From assembly GCA_963803845.1 (NCBI GenBank), contig CAWDNZ010000004.1, positions 1,054,001-1,118,000 on the forward strand: 64,000 nucleotides of DNA, given 5' to 3'. The notes under the pieces are model-generated. The model did no database searches, was not told the DNA's origin, and saw only the letters and a program-made list of their open reading frames with translations. The position numbers were made by a program, and so were the translations under genes. Below, piece after piece: positions 36,440 through 44,830 of the stretch; the first letter of the stretch is position 1; every line of letters begins with the position of its first letter. This DNA is from JABDIY01 sp963803845. Lineage in GTDB: Bacteria > Actinomycetota > Acidimicrobiia > Acidimicrobiales > SZUA-35.

Positions 36440-38493
36440 GAAATGACCCCACTGGTAATTGATTCAGACTCGGCTTCGAACCCGACGGGGACGATGTAGC
36501 CGTTTCGGAGAATCGGTAGTAACTCGTTGATCGGTCGGGGAGAGGAGGCCAGGAATCCCTGGTACTCGTCGCACCCTAGGTGCTCGATCTTGTTCAAGAC
36601 CTCCACCGTCTCTACACCTTCGGCAACAGACTGGACGCCAAGGTTGGCGGCCAACTCCACCACCGAGCGGACGATTGTAAGGTCAGCCTTGGACGCTGCC
36701 AGATTGGTAACGAACGACCGGTCGATCTTGACTCGGTCGATTGTGAGATCGCGCAGGGCCACCAGAGACGAGAACCCGGTACCGAAGTCGTCGATGGCGA
36801 TGCTCAGACCCAGTTGGCGGAGATGGCCGAGTACCGAGCTGGATCGGACCACGTCCTCCATGATCGTGTTCTCTGTGATCTCGATCTCCACCCAGTCGGG
36901 CCGGACGCCGTGCTGATCCATCAGGTGTGCGATCCGCTCAGGGAAGCGAAGGTCGTGAAGGTTTCGAGCCGAGGCGTTCACGGACACACCGATGTTGATG
37001 CCGGCCTCGTGCCACTCGGCGCACGCCTTGAACGCCATATCCACGATCTTGTCGGTGAGCGGCCCCATGAGGTCGGTTTGCTCGGTCTGGGGCATGAAAT
37101 CGTCTGGTGAAACGATGCCGTACTCGGGGTGCTTCCACCGCAGAAGGGCTTCGACCCGAAGGATCTTGCCCGTGCTGGTCTGCATTATCGGCTGATAATG
37201 CAGGAACAGTTGATCGTTGCGCTTGATGGCGACGGCCAGCTCGCTGATGATGGCCAGTCGGCCCGGCCCCTTGCGTTGGCTGCTGTCGCCGGTGTACACC
37301 TCTACGCCGGTGCCGGCCCGCTTTGCCTGATACATCGCAAGATCCGAGCAGTGGAGGAGGGTGTGCAGGTCTTCACCGTTGCGGGGATACATCGCAATTC
37401 CAAAGCTGGCGCTGACCGCCAGCGGGATCTGCTCTACATCGAGCTGAAGTTCGATGAGCTCCAGCATGCGGCGGGCGGACTTCTTCGCTTCTTCCGGATC
37501 GTTGATGTCGGAGAGGAGGACGGCAAATTCGTCACCACCGAGTCGGGCAACCTGGTCAACCGAACGTTTGGATGCCCGGAGCCGGACGGCGATTTCTTTC
37601 AGGACTTGGTCGCCGAAGTGGTGGCCCAACCGGTCGTTGATTCCTTTGAAGCCGTCAAGGTCGATGTGGATGACTGCAAGGCCGGAACCCGACTGGCGGG
37701 CACCTTCAAGAGCGAGATCGGCCAGGTTGTTGAACATCCTTCGGTTGGGCAGGCCCGTGAGCTGGTCATGCGTGGCATCTTCCCGGTTACGCATCGCGAT
37801 GCTGGCGCTCTGCAGAACGATCCAAACCGTGAGAAGCAGGACCGGGATGAGGAGGGTTCCGTAGACACCCACGATCACGAAGACGGGCGCAAGGCCGAAA
37901 AGTAGACCGTCGGTACTGAGGCTGTCGGACAGGAAGCGGAGTGCCATCGTGCCAACGGGCAGTCGCTGGTGGAGCGCGACTACCACTCCGAGCTGCACCG
38001 AGTTCAAGCCAATGCCGATGATCAGCAGTACCAAAACGCCGGCAAGCCAGCGGAGCGTGACCGGACCGCCGTCTCGGACCTGATGGAGTTCCACGACCGC
38101 ATGGGCAACGCCCCACGCCAAGCTGAGCGAAACTACGAACTGGGCGGCGTTGAAGAGCACCCGAACCACGGGTCGGCGGGTGCTGAGATCAGCGAGGACG
38201 GTGGCTGCCGCACAGACCGAGAGCGCTACCTCGATCGGCGCTACCAAAAGGAGCGTGAATGCGAACGTCCAGGAAAAAGTAAAGAAGCTGTCTTCGGTGA
38301 GTGACGGAAGGGGCCGGACTTCCAGCGCTATCACGAGAGTGGAAAAAATGACTACTAGGGCGGGATGTGATCCCAGAATCGGTCCCTCGTGATTCAGCCA
38401 CAGCATCACCAGGATCACCGATGCGGCCACGGTCAATATGGCCACGTACGCAACATTCATTCTCGATGTTGAATCGGAGGTGGGTTCGGGCAT
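36436..38493 (-). CDS. Membrane GGDEF-EAL protein (cyclic di-GMP synthase/phosphodiesterase)
   Basis: This 685-residue protein has a membrane sensor of about seven helices (residues 12-235). A GGDEF domain follows (THDQLTGLPNRR, HIDLDGFKGIND, intact GGDEF at 319-323), then an EAL domain (E448-A-L, then the DDFGTGFSSL and SVAEGVET motifs). Both active sites look complete, so it could make or hydrolyse c-di-GMP. I saw no R-x-x-D inhibitory site four residues before GGDEF. The membrane part resembles no named MASE domain that I recognise. It is the first gene of an operon with the DUF5317 gene. Confidence 0.93.
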   Translation of the reverse strand: MPEPTSDSTSRMNVAYVAILTVAASVILVMLWLNHEGPILGSHPALVVIFSTLVIALEVRPLPSLTEDSFFTFSWTFAFTLLLVAPIEVALSVCAAATVLADLSTRRPVVRVLFNAAQFVVSLSLAWGVAHAVVELHQVRDGGPVTLRWLAGVLVLLIIGIGLNSVQLGVVVALHQRLPVGTMALRFLSDSLSTDGLLFGLAPVFVIVGVYGTLLIPVLLLTVWIVLQSASIAMRNREDATHDQLTGLPNRRMFNNLADLALEGARQSGSGLAVIHIDLDGFKGINDRLGHHFGDQVLKEIAVRLRASKRSVDQVARLGGDEFAVLLSDINDPEEAKKSARRMLELIELQLDVEQIPLAVSASFGIAMYPRNGEDLHTLLHCSDLAMYQAKRAGTGVEVYTGDSSQRKGPGRLAIISELAVAIKRNDQLFLHYQPIMQTSTGKILRVEALLRWKHPEYGIVSPDDFMPQTEQTDLMGPLTDKIVDMAFKACAEWHEAGINIGVSVNASARNLHDLRFPERIAHLMDQHGVRPDWVEIEITENTIMEDVVRSSSVLGHLRQLGLSIAIDDFGTGFSSLVALRDLTIDRVKIDRSFVTNLAASKADLTIVRSVVELAANLGVQSVAEGVETVEVLNKIEHLGCDEYQGFLASSPRPINELLPILRNGYIVPVGFEAESESITSGVIS

Positions 38494-38628
38494 CAGGTTT
38501 GTGGCTCTCGAGCGCGTGTGAAAACGCGAATCACACTGTTCTCAGGTCGGTTGTCGGCCTCGTTGGCTTGAGGGGTTGACCGAATGAATCGGTGCCCCCA
38601 AACCCTGGAGGTAGGGGCGAAAACGAGA

Positions 38629-38653
38629 ACAGCGAGCGCTTTGCGCTCGCTGT
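38629..38653 (-). terminator. Intrinsic terminator of the 32-residue membrane peptide gene
   Basis: On the minus strand ACAGCGAGCGC-AAA-GCGCTCGCTGT is an 11-bp perfect stem followed by TCTCGTTTTCG. It ends transcription about 35-60 bp after the small gene's stop. Confidence 0.8.
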
Positions 38654-38688
38654 GTCCGTATTTGTTGTAGGTGTTCGTCTTTAGACGA

Positions 38689-38787
38689 TCAGCGCCACTT
38701 GTGACCGGCGCCGACGAGGGCGACGAAGCCGGAAAGTGTGACGACAACGGTGGTGGCCTTCACGACGGCCTTGTTGTAGTTGCTCAT
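38689..38787 (-). CDS. Small single-helix membrane peptide (32 residues), unknown
   Basis: The frame encodes MSNYNKAVVKATTVVV, then TLSGFVALVGAGHKWR. One hydrophobic helix (about residues 8-27) is flanked by Lys/Asn and by His-Lys-Trp-Arg at the end, giving positive charge on both sides. AAAGG lies ahead of the ATG, and a strong intrinsic terminator follows, so it has the parts of an independent gene. It lies between a c-di-GMP enzyme and coxSLM, divergent from the latter. Possible roles are a membrane-protein modulator, a bacteriocin-like or toxin peptide, or a respiratory-complex microprotein; none can be shown. Confidence 0.55.
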   Translation of the reverse strand: MSNYNKAVVKATTVVVTLSGFVALVGAGHKWR

Positions 38788-39049
38788 GTTGATAGTACCT
38801 TTCACCACTTCCGGACGCTGGGGGCGACCGGGAGGGTTTGTATGGGAGTCAGGCTCATCTGAGGCTGCCTTTCCTCGCTTCTTCCAATATGTCATGAGAG
38901 GTATCGGGGTTTCGGCGGGACTTCTACATGGGTGGAACTCAACGAGTTGGGGGCCAAAAGACCTATGGGGCTGTTGCATTGGTCACAGGGGCCCGTCTTG
39001 TGGAAGACTGCATTTTGTAACGCAAGTCCCTAGCCCACCGAGGAGGATC

Positions 39050-39502
39050 ATGCAGATCCAAATGAATGTGAACGGCGCCGATCGTTCAGCTGACGTAGAA
39101 GCCCGAACGCTCTTGGTGCACTTCCTTCGGGAAGATCTTGGCCTCACCGGAACCAATGTGGGATGCGATACATCCTCCTGCGGCGCCTGCACAGTCCACA
39201 TGAACGGCGAATCCGTGAAATCGTGCACCATGCTGGCGGCCCAGGCCGAGGGTCAGAGCATCACCACGATCGAAGGGCTCGCCGTAAACGGTGAGATGCA
39301 CCCCATGCAAAAGAGCTTCATGGAGAACCATGGGCTCCAGTGTGGTTTCTGCACCCCCGGAATGGTGATGGCCAGCGTCTCACTGCTGGCCGAGAACTCA
39401 AAGCCCACAGAACTCGAAGTTCGCGAGGGTCTAGAAGGCAACCTTTGTCGTTGCACCGGCTATCACAACATCGTCAAGGCCGTGCTGGCCGCGGCAGGAT
39501 AG
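39050..39502 (+). CDS. coxS: Aerobic CO dehydrogenase-type 2Fe-2S subunit (CoxS)
   Basis: This 150-residue iron-sulfur subunit belongs to the molybdenum hydroxylase family. The plant-type 2Fe-2S site has C39, C44, C47 and C59. The second, helical 2Fe-2S site has C98, C101 (QCGFCTPG), C133 and C135 (CRCTGYHN). It passes electrons from the molybdenum centre to FAD. AGGAGG lies 3 bases before the ATG. It begins the coxSLM operon; the large-subunit gene follows after 9 bp. Confidence 0.93.
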   Translation: MQIQMNVNGADRSADVEARTLLVHFLREDLGLTGTNVGCDTSSCGACTVHMNGESVKSCTMLAAQAEGQSITTIEGLAVNGEMHPMQKSFMENHGLQCGFCTPGMVMASVSLLAENSKPTELEVREGLEGNLCRCTGYHNIVKAVLAAAG

Positions 39503-39511
39503 GAAGACACG

Positions 39512-41890
39512 ATGACTGCAGTAATGGGAACCCCCCGCCTTCGCAAAGAGGACCCCAAGCTCCTCACCGGCGAAGCGAAGTATGTCGACGACATCCAGGC
39601 TCATGGCCAGCTGTGGATGGGGATGGTTCGATCACCATTCGCCCACGCCAAAGTCAACGGGATCAAGACCGATGCGGCCAAGAAGATGCCGGGTGTGCAT
39701 TCGGTCTTCACCGGTGTGGAGCTTTCGGAGATGGGTCTTTGGGCGGCGCCGCTGCCCTGTGCCTGGCCGGTCACCCCGGACATGCTCAACCCGCCGCACT
39801 TCCCCACCGCAGTAGGCGAGGTCCATCACGTTGGTGAGATCGTCGCAGTGGTGTTGGCAGAGACTCGCTCTCAGGCGGTCGATGCAGCCGAATTTGTGGA
39901 GGTTGATTACGACCCACTGCCCGCCGTAGCGAGTGTCGACGAGGCGGTTGCTGGGACGAAACTGGCCCACTCAGACCTCGGGACCAACAAGGCCTTCCAC
40001 TGGGCGCTGGAACCCAACCCCGATGGCGTGAACGATGCATTTGCCAATGCCGCTCACACGGTCACCGGCGAATTCATACAACAGCGTCTCATCCCTGCGG
40101 CCATGGAACCCCGGGGTGTGCTGGCCATTCCGTCTCCTCACGGTGGCGAGCTCACGCTGTACTCCGCAACTCAGATTCCCCACATCCTCAAAGTGATGAT
40201 TGCGGCCACCACCGGTATCAACGAAGCCAAACTTCGAATCATCGCTCCTGCCGTCGGTGGCGGGTTCGGCGCCAAGCTGAACGTCAACCCCGACGAACTT
40301 CTGGCGGTCACCCTGGCCAACAAGATCGGGTTGCCGGTGCGGTGGACCGAGACCCGCTCCGAAGCGGCCTTCTCCACCCACCAGGGCCGCGGTCAGCAGC
40401 AGAAGATCGAAGTGGCCGCCGGGGAAGATGGCAAGATCACCGGTGTTCGGGTCCACCTGGATGCGGACATGGGCGCCTACATGATGCTCATTACCCCCGG
40501 GGTGCCGCTGCTCGGCAGTTTCCTCTACACCGGTGTGTACGACGTCCCGGCGTTCGGGTTCACCTGCGACGGCTATTTCACCAACATGACTCCTACCGAC
40601 GCCTATCGTGGCGCCGGTCGACCCGAGGCGTCTTACGCCATAGAACGGGCCATGGACATGCTGGCCCGCAAGGTTGGCGTGACGCCAGAAGAGATTCGTC
40701 GCCGCAACTACCTGGCCGGGGGAGACGCATTCGAAAACCTCGAGGTCGCTTCCACGCTCACCTTCGACAGTGGCCACTACACACCCAACTTGGACAAGGC
40801 CCTCGCCATGGCCAAGATCGATGATCTTCGGACCGAACAGAAGCGTCGTCGCGATGCGGGCGAGTCCAAGCTCCTCGGTATTGGCATGTGCACCTATGTG
40901 GAGATCTGTGGCCTGGCCCCCAGCCGGGCACTCGCCGGTCTCAACTATGGCGCCGGCGGCTGGGAGGCGGGCACGGTTCGCTTGCTCCCCACCGGCAAGG
41001 TCGAGGTCGTTTCCGGTTCCACGCCGCACGGTCAGGGTCACGAGACCTCCTGGTCAATGATCGTGGCCGACAAGTTGGGTGTGGACCCCGACGATGTCAC
41101 GGTGCTGCACTCCGACACCGCCATCAGCCCCCTGGGGCTGGACACCTACGGCTCACGCTCGCTTGCGGTCGGTGGTGTCGCCATCTCGATGGCGTGCGAC
41201 AAGGTGATCGACAAGGCCCGCCTCATCGCCGCTCACCAGTTGGAAGCCAACCCTGACGATCTTGAATTCGAGGGCGGACGCTTCGGCGTTAAGGGTTCGC
41301 CAGACAAGGGACTTCTCATTCAAGAAGTTGCATGGGGAGCATTCAGCGCCCACAACCTTCCCGATGGGATGGAACCGAACATCAACGAGCAGATGGTCTT
41401 CGATCCACCTAACTTCGCATTCCCGTTCGGCACGCACATCGTGGTCCTCGAGGTGGATGAGAACACCGGCCAAGTGGAGCTGTTGGAGTACATCTCAGTG
41501 GATGATTGCGGCAATCAGGTCAATCCAATGATCGTTGATGGCCAAGTTCACGGGGGAATTGTTCAGGGCATGGCCCAGGCCCTCTATGAGGGCGCCGACT
41601 ATGACGAAGATGGCAATTGCCGGAACCCCTCCTTCCTGGACTATCTGGTGCCGTCCCCGATGGAGATGTGCAACATCAGGACCGACCACACCACCACTCC
41701 CAGCACAAGCAATGTGATGGGCGTGAAGGGTGTAGGTGAGGCGGGGACCATCGGTTCTGCCGCCGCAGTGATCAATGGCATCTGCGATGCCCTTGGCCAC
41801 CTGGGTATCGACGACATGAAGATGCCGGCCAGCCCCATGCGGGTCTGGAAAACCATTCAAGAAGCCAAAGCCACTGGGGGCGCAGCATGA
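39512..41890 (+). CDS. Form II CO dehydrogenase-type molybdenum large subunit (CoxL-like)
   Basis: This 792-residue xanthine oxidase-family subunit has QRLIPAAMEPRG, the cofactor-binding PAVGGGFGAK, and the active-site loop AYRGAGR at residues 364-370. That loop and the S-L-M gene order are the signature of form II CoxL; form I enzymes have AYxCSFR and gene order M-S-L. GVGEAGTIG near the end holds the catalytic Glu. Form II enzymes have disputed CO activity and may hydroxylate other substrates. The FAD subunit gene overlaps its stop by 4 bp. Confidence 0.92.
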   Translation: MTAVMGTPRLRKEDPKLLTGEAKYVDDIQAHGQLWMGMVRSPFAHAKVNGIKTDAAKKMPGVHSVFTGVELSEMGLWAAPLPCAWPVTPDMLNPPHFPTAVGEVHHVGEIVAVVLAETRSQAVDAAEFVEVDYDPLPAVASVDEAVAGTKLAHSDLGTNKAFHWALEPNPDGVNDAFANAAHTVTGEFIQQRLIPAAMEPRGVLAIPSPHGGELTLYSATQIPHILKVMIAATTGINEAKLRIIAPAVGGGFGAKLNVNPDELLAVTLANKIGLPVRWTETRSEAAFSTHQGRGQQQKIEVAAGEDGKITGVRVHLDADMGAYMMLITPGVPLLGSFLYTGVYDVPAFGFTCDGYFTNMTPTDAYRGAGRPEASYAIERAMDMLARKVGVTPEEIRRRNYLAGGDAFENLEVASTLTFDSGHYTPNLDKALAMAKIDDLRTEQKRRRDAGESKLLGIGMCTYVEICGLAPSRALAGLNYGAGGWEAGTVRLLPTGKVEVVSGSTPHGQGHETSWSMIVADKLGVDPDDVTVLHSDTAISPLGLDTYGSRSLAVGGVAISMACDKVIDKARLIAAHQLEANPDDLEFEGGRFGVKGSPDKGLLIQEVAWGAFSAHNLPDGMEPNINEQMVFDPPNFAFPFGTHIVVLEVDENTGQVELLEYISVDDCGNQVNPMIVDGQVHGGIVQGMAQALYEGADYDEDGNCRNPSFLDYLVPSPMEMCNIRTDHTTTPSTSNVMGVKGVGEAGTIGSAAAVINGICDALGHLGIDDMKMPASPMRVWKTIQEAKATGGAA

Positions 41891-42717
41891 TTCCAGCCAA
41901 GTTTGACTACGTTGCAGTTGATTCTGCCGAGGCCGCATTGGCGGCGCTTGCCGAGCACGGTGATGAAGCCAAGTTGATGGCGGGCGGGCACAGCCTGATC
42001 CCGCTGATGAAGTTCCGTTTGGCCACACCCACCGTGGTGATCGACATCGGTCGGATCCAGGATCTGTCCTACATCAAAGATGCCGGCGATCACGTTGCTA
42101 TCGGGGCGCTCACCCGCCACATGATGGTGGAGAAGAGTGAGCTTCTGAAGGCCGAGATGCCGCTGCTGGCGCACTGTGCGGCACAGGTTGGCGATCCATC
42201 GGTCCGTCACCGGGGCACCATCGGTGGCTCGTTGGCTCATTCCGATGCGGCGTCGGATCTTCCCGCCGCGTTGTTGGCGCTCCGAGGATCGGTGATGGTC
42301 ACCGGACCCAAAGGTGCTCGCGAGGTGAAAGCCGATGACTTGTTCGTTGGGTTCCTCGAGAACAGCCTTGCCGATGATGAGATGATCACCGAGGTCCGTG
42401 TACCAAAGGCAGCCGGTGCCGGGTGGAGCTACCAGAAGTTCAACCGACGGGCCCAAGACTGGGCCATCGTTGGTGTTGCTGCTCTGCTCAACGGTTCGGC
42501 CGGCGTTTCTCTGGTCAACATGGGGCCAACCCCCATGCGGGCCAGCGGTGTTGAGGATGCGTTGGGTGGGGGAGCCTCTGCCTCCGATGCCGCCCAGCAT
42601 GCCGCCGATGGTGGCGATCCGCCCACCGATTTGAATGGTGATGCCGAGTACCGCACGCATCTTTCCAAGGTGCTGGTGGAGCGGGCCCTCACCGAGGCAG
42701 CGTCCCGCAAAGCCTAA
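41887..42717 (+). CDS. coxM: CO dehydrogenase-type FAD-binding subunit (CoxM)
   Basis: This 276-residue flavoprotein of the PCMH/xanthine dehydrogenase medium-subunit family shows AGGHS at 32-36 and TIGGS at 111-115, the two FAD pyrophosphate loops, and the C-terminal domain with RRAQDWAIVGVAA. It transfers electrons from the CoxS clusters toward quinones. Its ATG overlaps the large-subunit stop. A UUCG hairpin ends the operon. No maturation genes (coxD/E/F/G) follow directly; a MoxR gene is 16 kb away. Confidence 0.93.
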   Translation: MIPAKFDYVAVDSAEAALAALAEHGDEAKLMAGGHSLIPLMKFRLATPTVVIDIGRIQDLSYIKDAGDHVAIGALTRHMMVEKSELLKAEMPLLAHCAAQVGDPSVRHRGTIGGSLAHSDAASDLPAALLALRGSVMVTGPKGAREVKADDLFVGFLENSLADDEMITEVRVPKAAGAGWSYQKFNRRAQDWAIVGVAALLNGSAGVSLVNMGPTPMRASGVEDALGGGASASDAAQHAADGGDPPTDLNGDAEYRTHLSKVLVERALTEAASRKA

Positions 42718-42740
42718 GGTTCTCTCTCGTTGAGAATCGG

Positions 42741-42766
42741 AACGGCCGGCCTTCGGGCCGGCCGTT
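42741..42766 (+). terminator. Intrinsic terminator of coxSLM
   Basis: AACGGCCGGCC-TTCG-GGCCGGCCGTT is an 11-bp perfect stem with a stable UUCG loop, then TCGCGTG. It comes 23 bp after the coxM stop. Confidence 0.85.
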
Positions 42767-42778
42767 TCGCGTGTTCAT

Positions 42779-42899
42779 CTCAACGGAGTATTCCGCCGAT
42801 TGCCGTCGTCGAACGAAGCATTAAGCCGCTGCCACCGGCATTGGACTCCGTTGAGTGCATCACCTCGGCGTTCGGCTCCCTTGAGTGCGTCATCTCAGC
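42779..42899. repeat. Inverted and direct repeats between coxM and the DnaB-like gene
   Basis: CTCAACGGAGT (42779-42789) is an exact inverse of ACTCCGTTGAG (42845-42855). GAGTGCATCACCTC recurs as GAGTGCGTCATCTC about 30 bp on. No gene is seen here. The repeats could form a large RNA loop or bind a regulator. Confidence 0.4.
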
Positions 42900-42923
42900 A
42901 GTCTGTCGAGAAGCCGCCAACGG

Positions 42924-43898
42924 CTATTCGCCGCGGAGGTGTTCGGCTACGAAGTTGCCGGTGGGGTTGAGTCGATAGTTGCCGAAGTCTTTCTTGAACT
43001 CCATATGTAATCCGCTTTCACCGCGGCGGTTCTTCTCGATCGAGAGGATCACCATCTGTTTGGCGGCCTGGAGCATGTTCAGGTCGAACTTGGTGTGATT
43101 TTCGCTCGTGGCGCTGGACTTCTGGTTCAGGATCATGGCGATGTCGGCCTCGTGGCCCAGGGAATCGGAGCCGCGGAGGTTCTCCAAACGAAGTCGGTCC
43201 GCACCGATACCGGTAGCATCCGCTGAGGCGAGTGCAACCACGATGATGTCTCGAGACGTTGCCAGATCCTTCAATTCCTCGGTGGCGTTGAAGATTCGGT
43301 CCGAGAGGTTGGTGACTCCAGGGATTGGAACCTTCTGGAGATAGTCGACGAACAGCACATCGCCAGCCCCGAGGTGACGGTCGCAGAGTTCATTGAGCGC
43401 CCTTGGCGTAGTTTTGTGCGTGGAGGCCCGGTTGAGAAGGATCGACGGGGCATCGTCATAGAGCGATTCCAACGCCTTCTTGACTAACGGTTGCGAAGTC
43501 ACGACCTCGTCCAGTGTTGTCAGGCCGAGTATCAGGTTCCGTACCTGATCGCGAGCGCTGATCATGGATGAAACGTCGAGATCCGGCGCAATCTTGGGAA
43601 TCTCTTGACTGATCAGGCGGCCAAGTAGCGAGTGCTCGTCGTGTTCGAAGCAGGCAAAGACCACGTTACGTCCCTGTCCGGCGATGTTGCGCGCCCACTG
43701 CAGGGCCGACAACGTTTTACCGACTGCCGGTTGGCCGCCCAGAAGGACCAATTCCCCCGGGAGGAGGCCGCCATCAAGGACATCGTCCAGCGGTGTGAAT
43801 CCCGTGGCGGCAGGACCAACGCCCAGGCCCGTGACCTGACCGTCGACGAGGCGCTCGAGCAGCGTGTTGACATTTGTACCAGTGGTTGAGTTCGACAT
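42924..43898 (-). CDS. DnaB-type RecA-fold ATPase at the end of the Tad locus
   Basis: This 324-residue protein resembles the C-terminal ATPase domain of replicative helicase DnaB, without its N-terminal domain. Residues 33-52 show TGFTPLDDVLDGGLLPGELV, the Walker A is GGQPAVGKT (54-62), the Walker B is LFVDYLQKVP, the sensor region is LRLENLRGSDSLGHEADI, and the end has LSIEKNRRGESG. It follows TadC closely on the same strand, so it is probably co-transcribed with the Tad genes. Why a helicase-like ATPase is there is unknown; KaiC/RadA-like signalling ATPases share the fold. Confidence 0.78.
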   Translation of the reverse strand: MSNSTTGTNVNTLLERLVDGQVTGLGVGPAATGFTPLDDVLDGGLLPGELVLLGGQPAVGKTLSALQWARNIAGQGRNVVFACFEHDEHSLLGRLISQEIPKIAPDLDVSSMISARDQVRNLILGLTTLDEVVTSQPLVKKALESLYDDAPSILLNRASTHKTTPRALNELCDRHLGAGDVLFVDYLQKVPIPGVTNLSDRIFNATEELKDLATSRDIIVVALASADATGIGADRLRLENLRGSDSLGHEADIAMILNQKSSATSENHTKFDLNMLQAAKQMVILSIEKNRRGESGLHMEFKKDFGNYRLNPTGNFVAEHLRGE

Positions 43899-43907
43899 AA
43901 TCGGTCC

Positions 43908-44819
43908 TTAGAAAAGCGCCGGAGATTCGGATTGCCGCCGGGCCGAGGATCACGATAAAGAGGGCCGGCATGATGCAGAGCCCGAGCGGAAAGATCATCT
44001 TGATCGGTAGTTTGTGGGCCTTCTCCTCGGCTCGGAATTTGCGTTTCGTTCGCATCTCGTCTGCTTGGATACGGAGAGTCTTCGCCAGCGGTACGCCGAG
44101 CTTCTCGGACTGCCGCAAGGCCAGCACGACGGTGCGGAGGTCCTGGACGTCGACTCTTGTGGCCAGCTCGGCCATGGCGTCGGACTGCGAGGTTTGCCCA
44201 GACGAATATCCTGGATCATACGGCCGAGCTCGTGAGCAAGGGGGTGGGTTTCCCGCTCGGAGATTCGTGCAATTGCCGATTCGAAGCCCAGACCAGCTTC
44301 GACGCTCATGGTGAGCTGATCGAGTACGTCGGGTAGGGCGTTCTGGATGATTGGTCGTGACGACGATCAGCCGCAGAGCGGAGGAGCAGGTCGGGTACGA
44401 AAAAGAGCACCATGATCCCCAGGACCGAAAGGAAGATCCGGCTAAACGAGACCGCGCTGAGCAGGCTCAGCCCGCCGTAGAGGACGGCAATGCCGCAAGG
44501 AGAATCTTGCCGCCTACCACTTGTTCAGCAGTCCACCGCCCCAGCTTTCCGGCACGAGCGAGGTTCTTGTCGTACCGACTGAGCCATTCGACGGGCGAGG
44601 AAGCGTGCGGCCAGCTCCACCAATCGCAGCAGCGATCGGCAGGCCGAGTCTTCCAGCGAGCGGGACTTCCAGTTGCGCGACACGAAGGTTGTATTTCGTG
44701 TGATCACCGAGGTTGTGGACGGCTTGGCCGACACCGCGGCTACGTTGGTTCAACGACCAATAGAGGACCGGAAAGGCGGACGCAATGAGGGCTGTGCCCA
44801 ACCATACAGATGTTGGCAT
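43908..44819 (-). pseudogene. tadC: TadC-like type II secretion F-domain protein, frameshifted
   Basis: The start ATG at 44819 has AGGAG ahead and gives MPTSVWLGTALIASAFPVLY. Recognisable F-domain pieces then appear in different frames: SVEAGLGFESAIARISERE and QDIRLGKP, then AELATRVDVQDLRTVVLALRQ, and the final KMIFPLGLCIMPALFIVILG. One shift lies at about 44190, and others between about 44350 and 44620. Joined, they make a normal TadC of about 300 residues, the inner-membrane platform partner of TadB. Either the gene is inactivated or the sequence has single-base errors; coordinates are approximate at the 3' end. Confidence 0.7.
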
Positions 44820-44830
44820 GATTGTTCTCC

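Noticed and set aside
39971..41041. 356-codon frame antisense to the CoxL-like gene
   Set aside because: Shadow frame over a complete molybdenum hydroxylase subunit.
41857..42660. 267-codon frame antisense to coxM
   Set aside because: Shadow frame; coxM has both FAD-binding loops.
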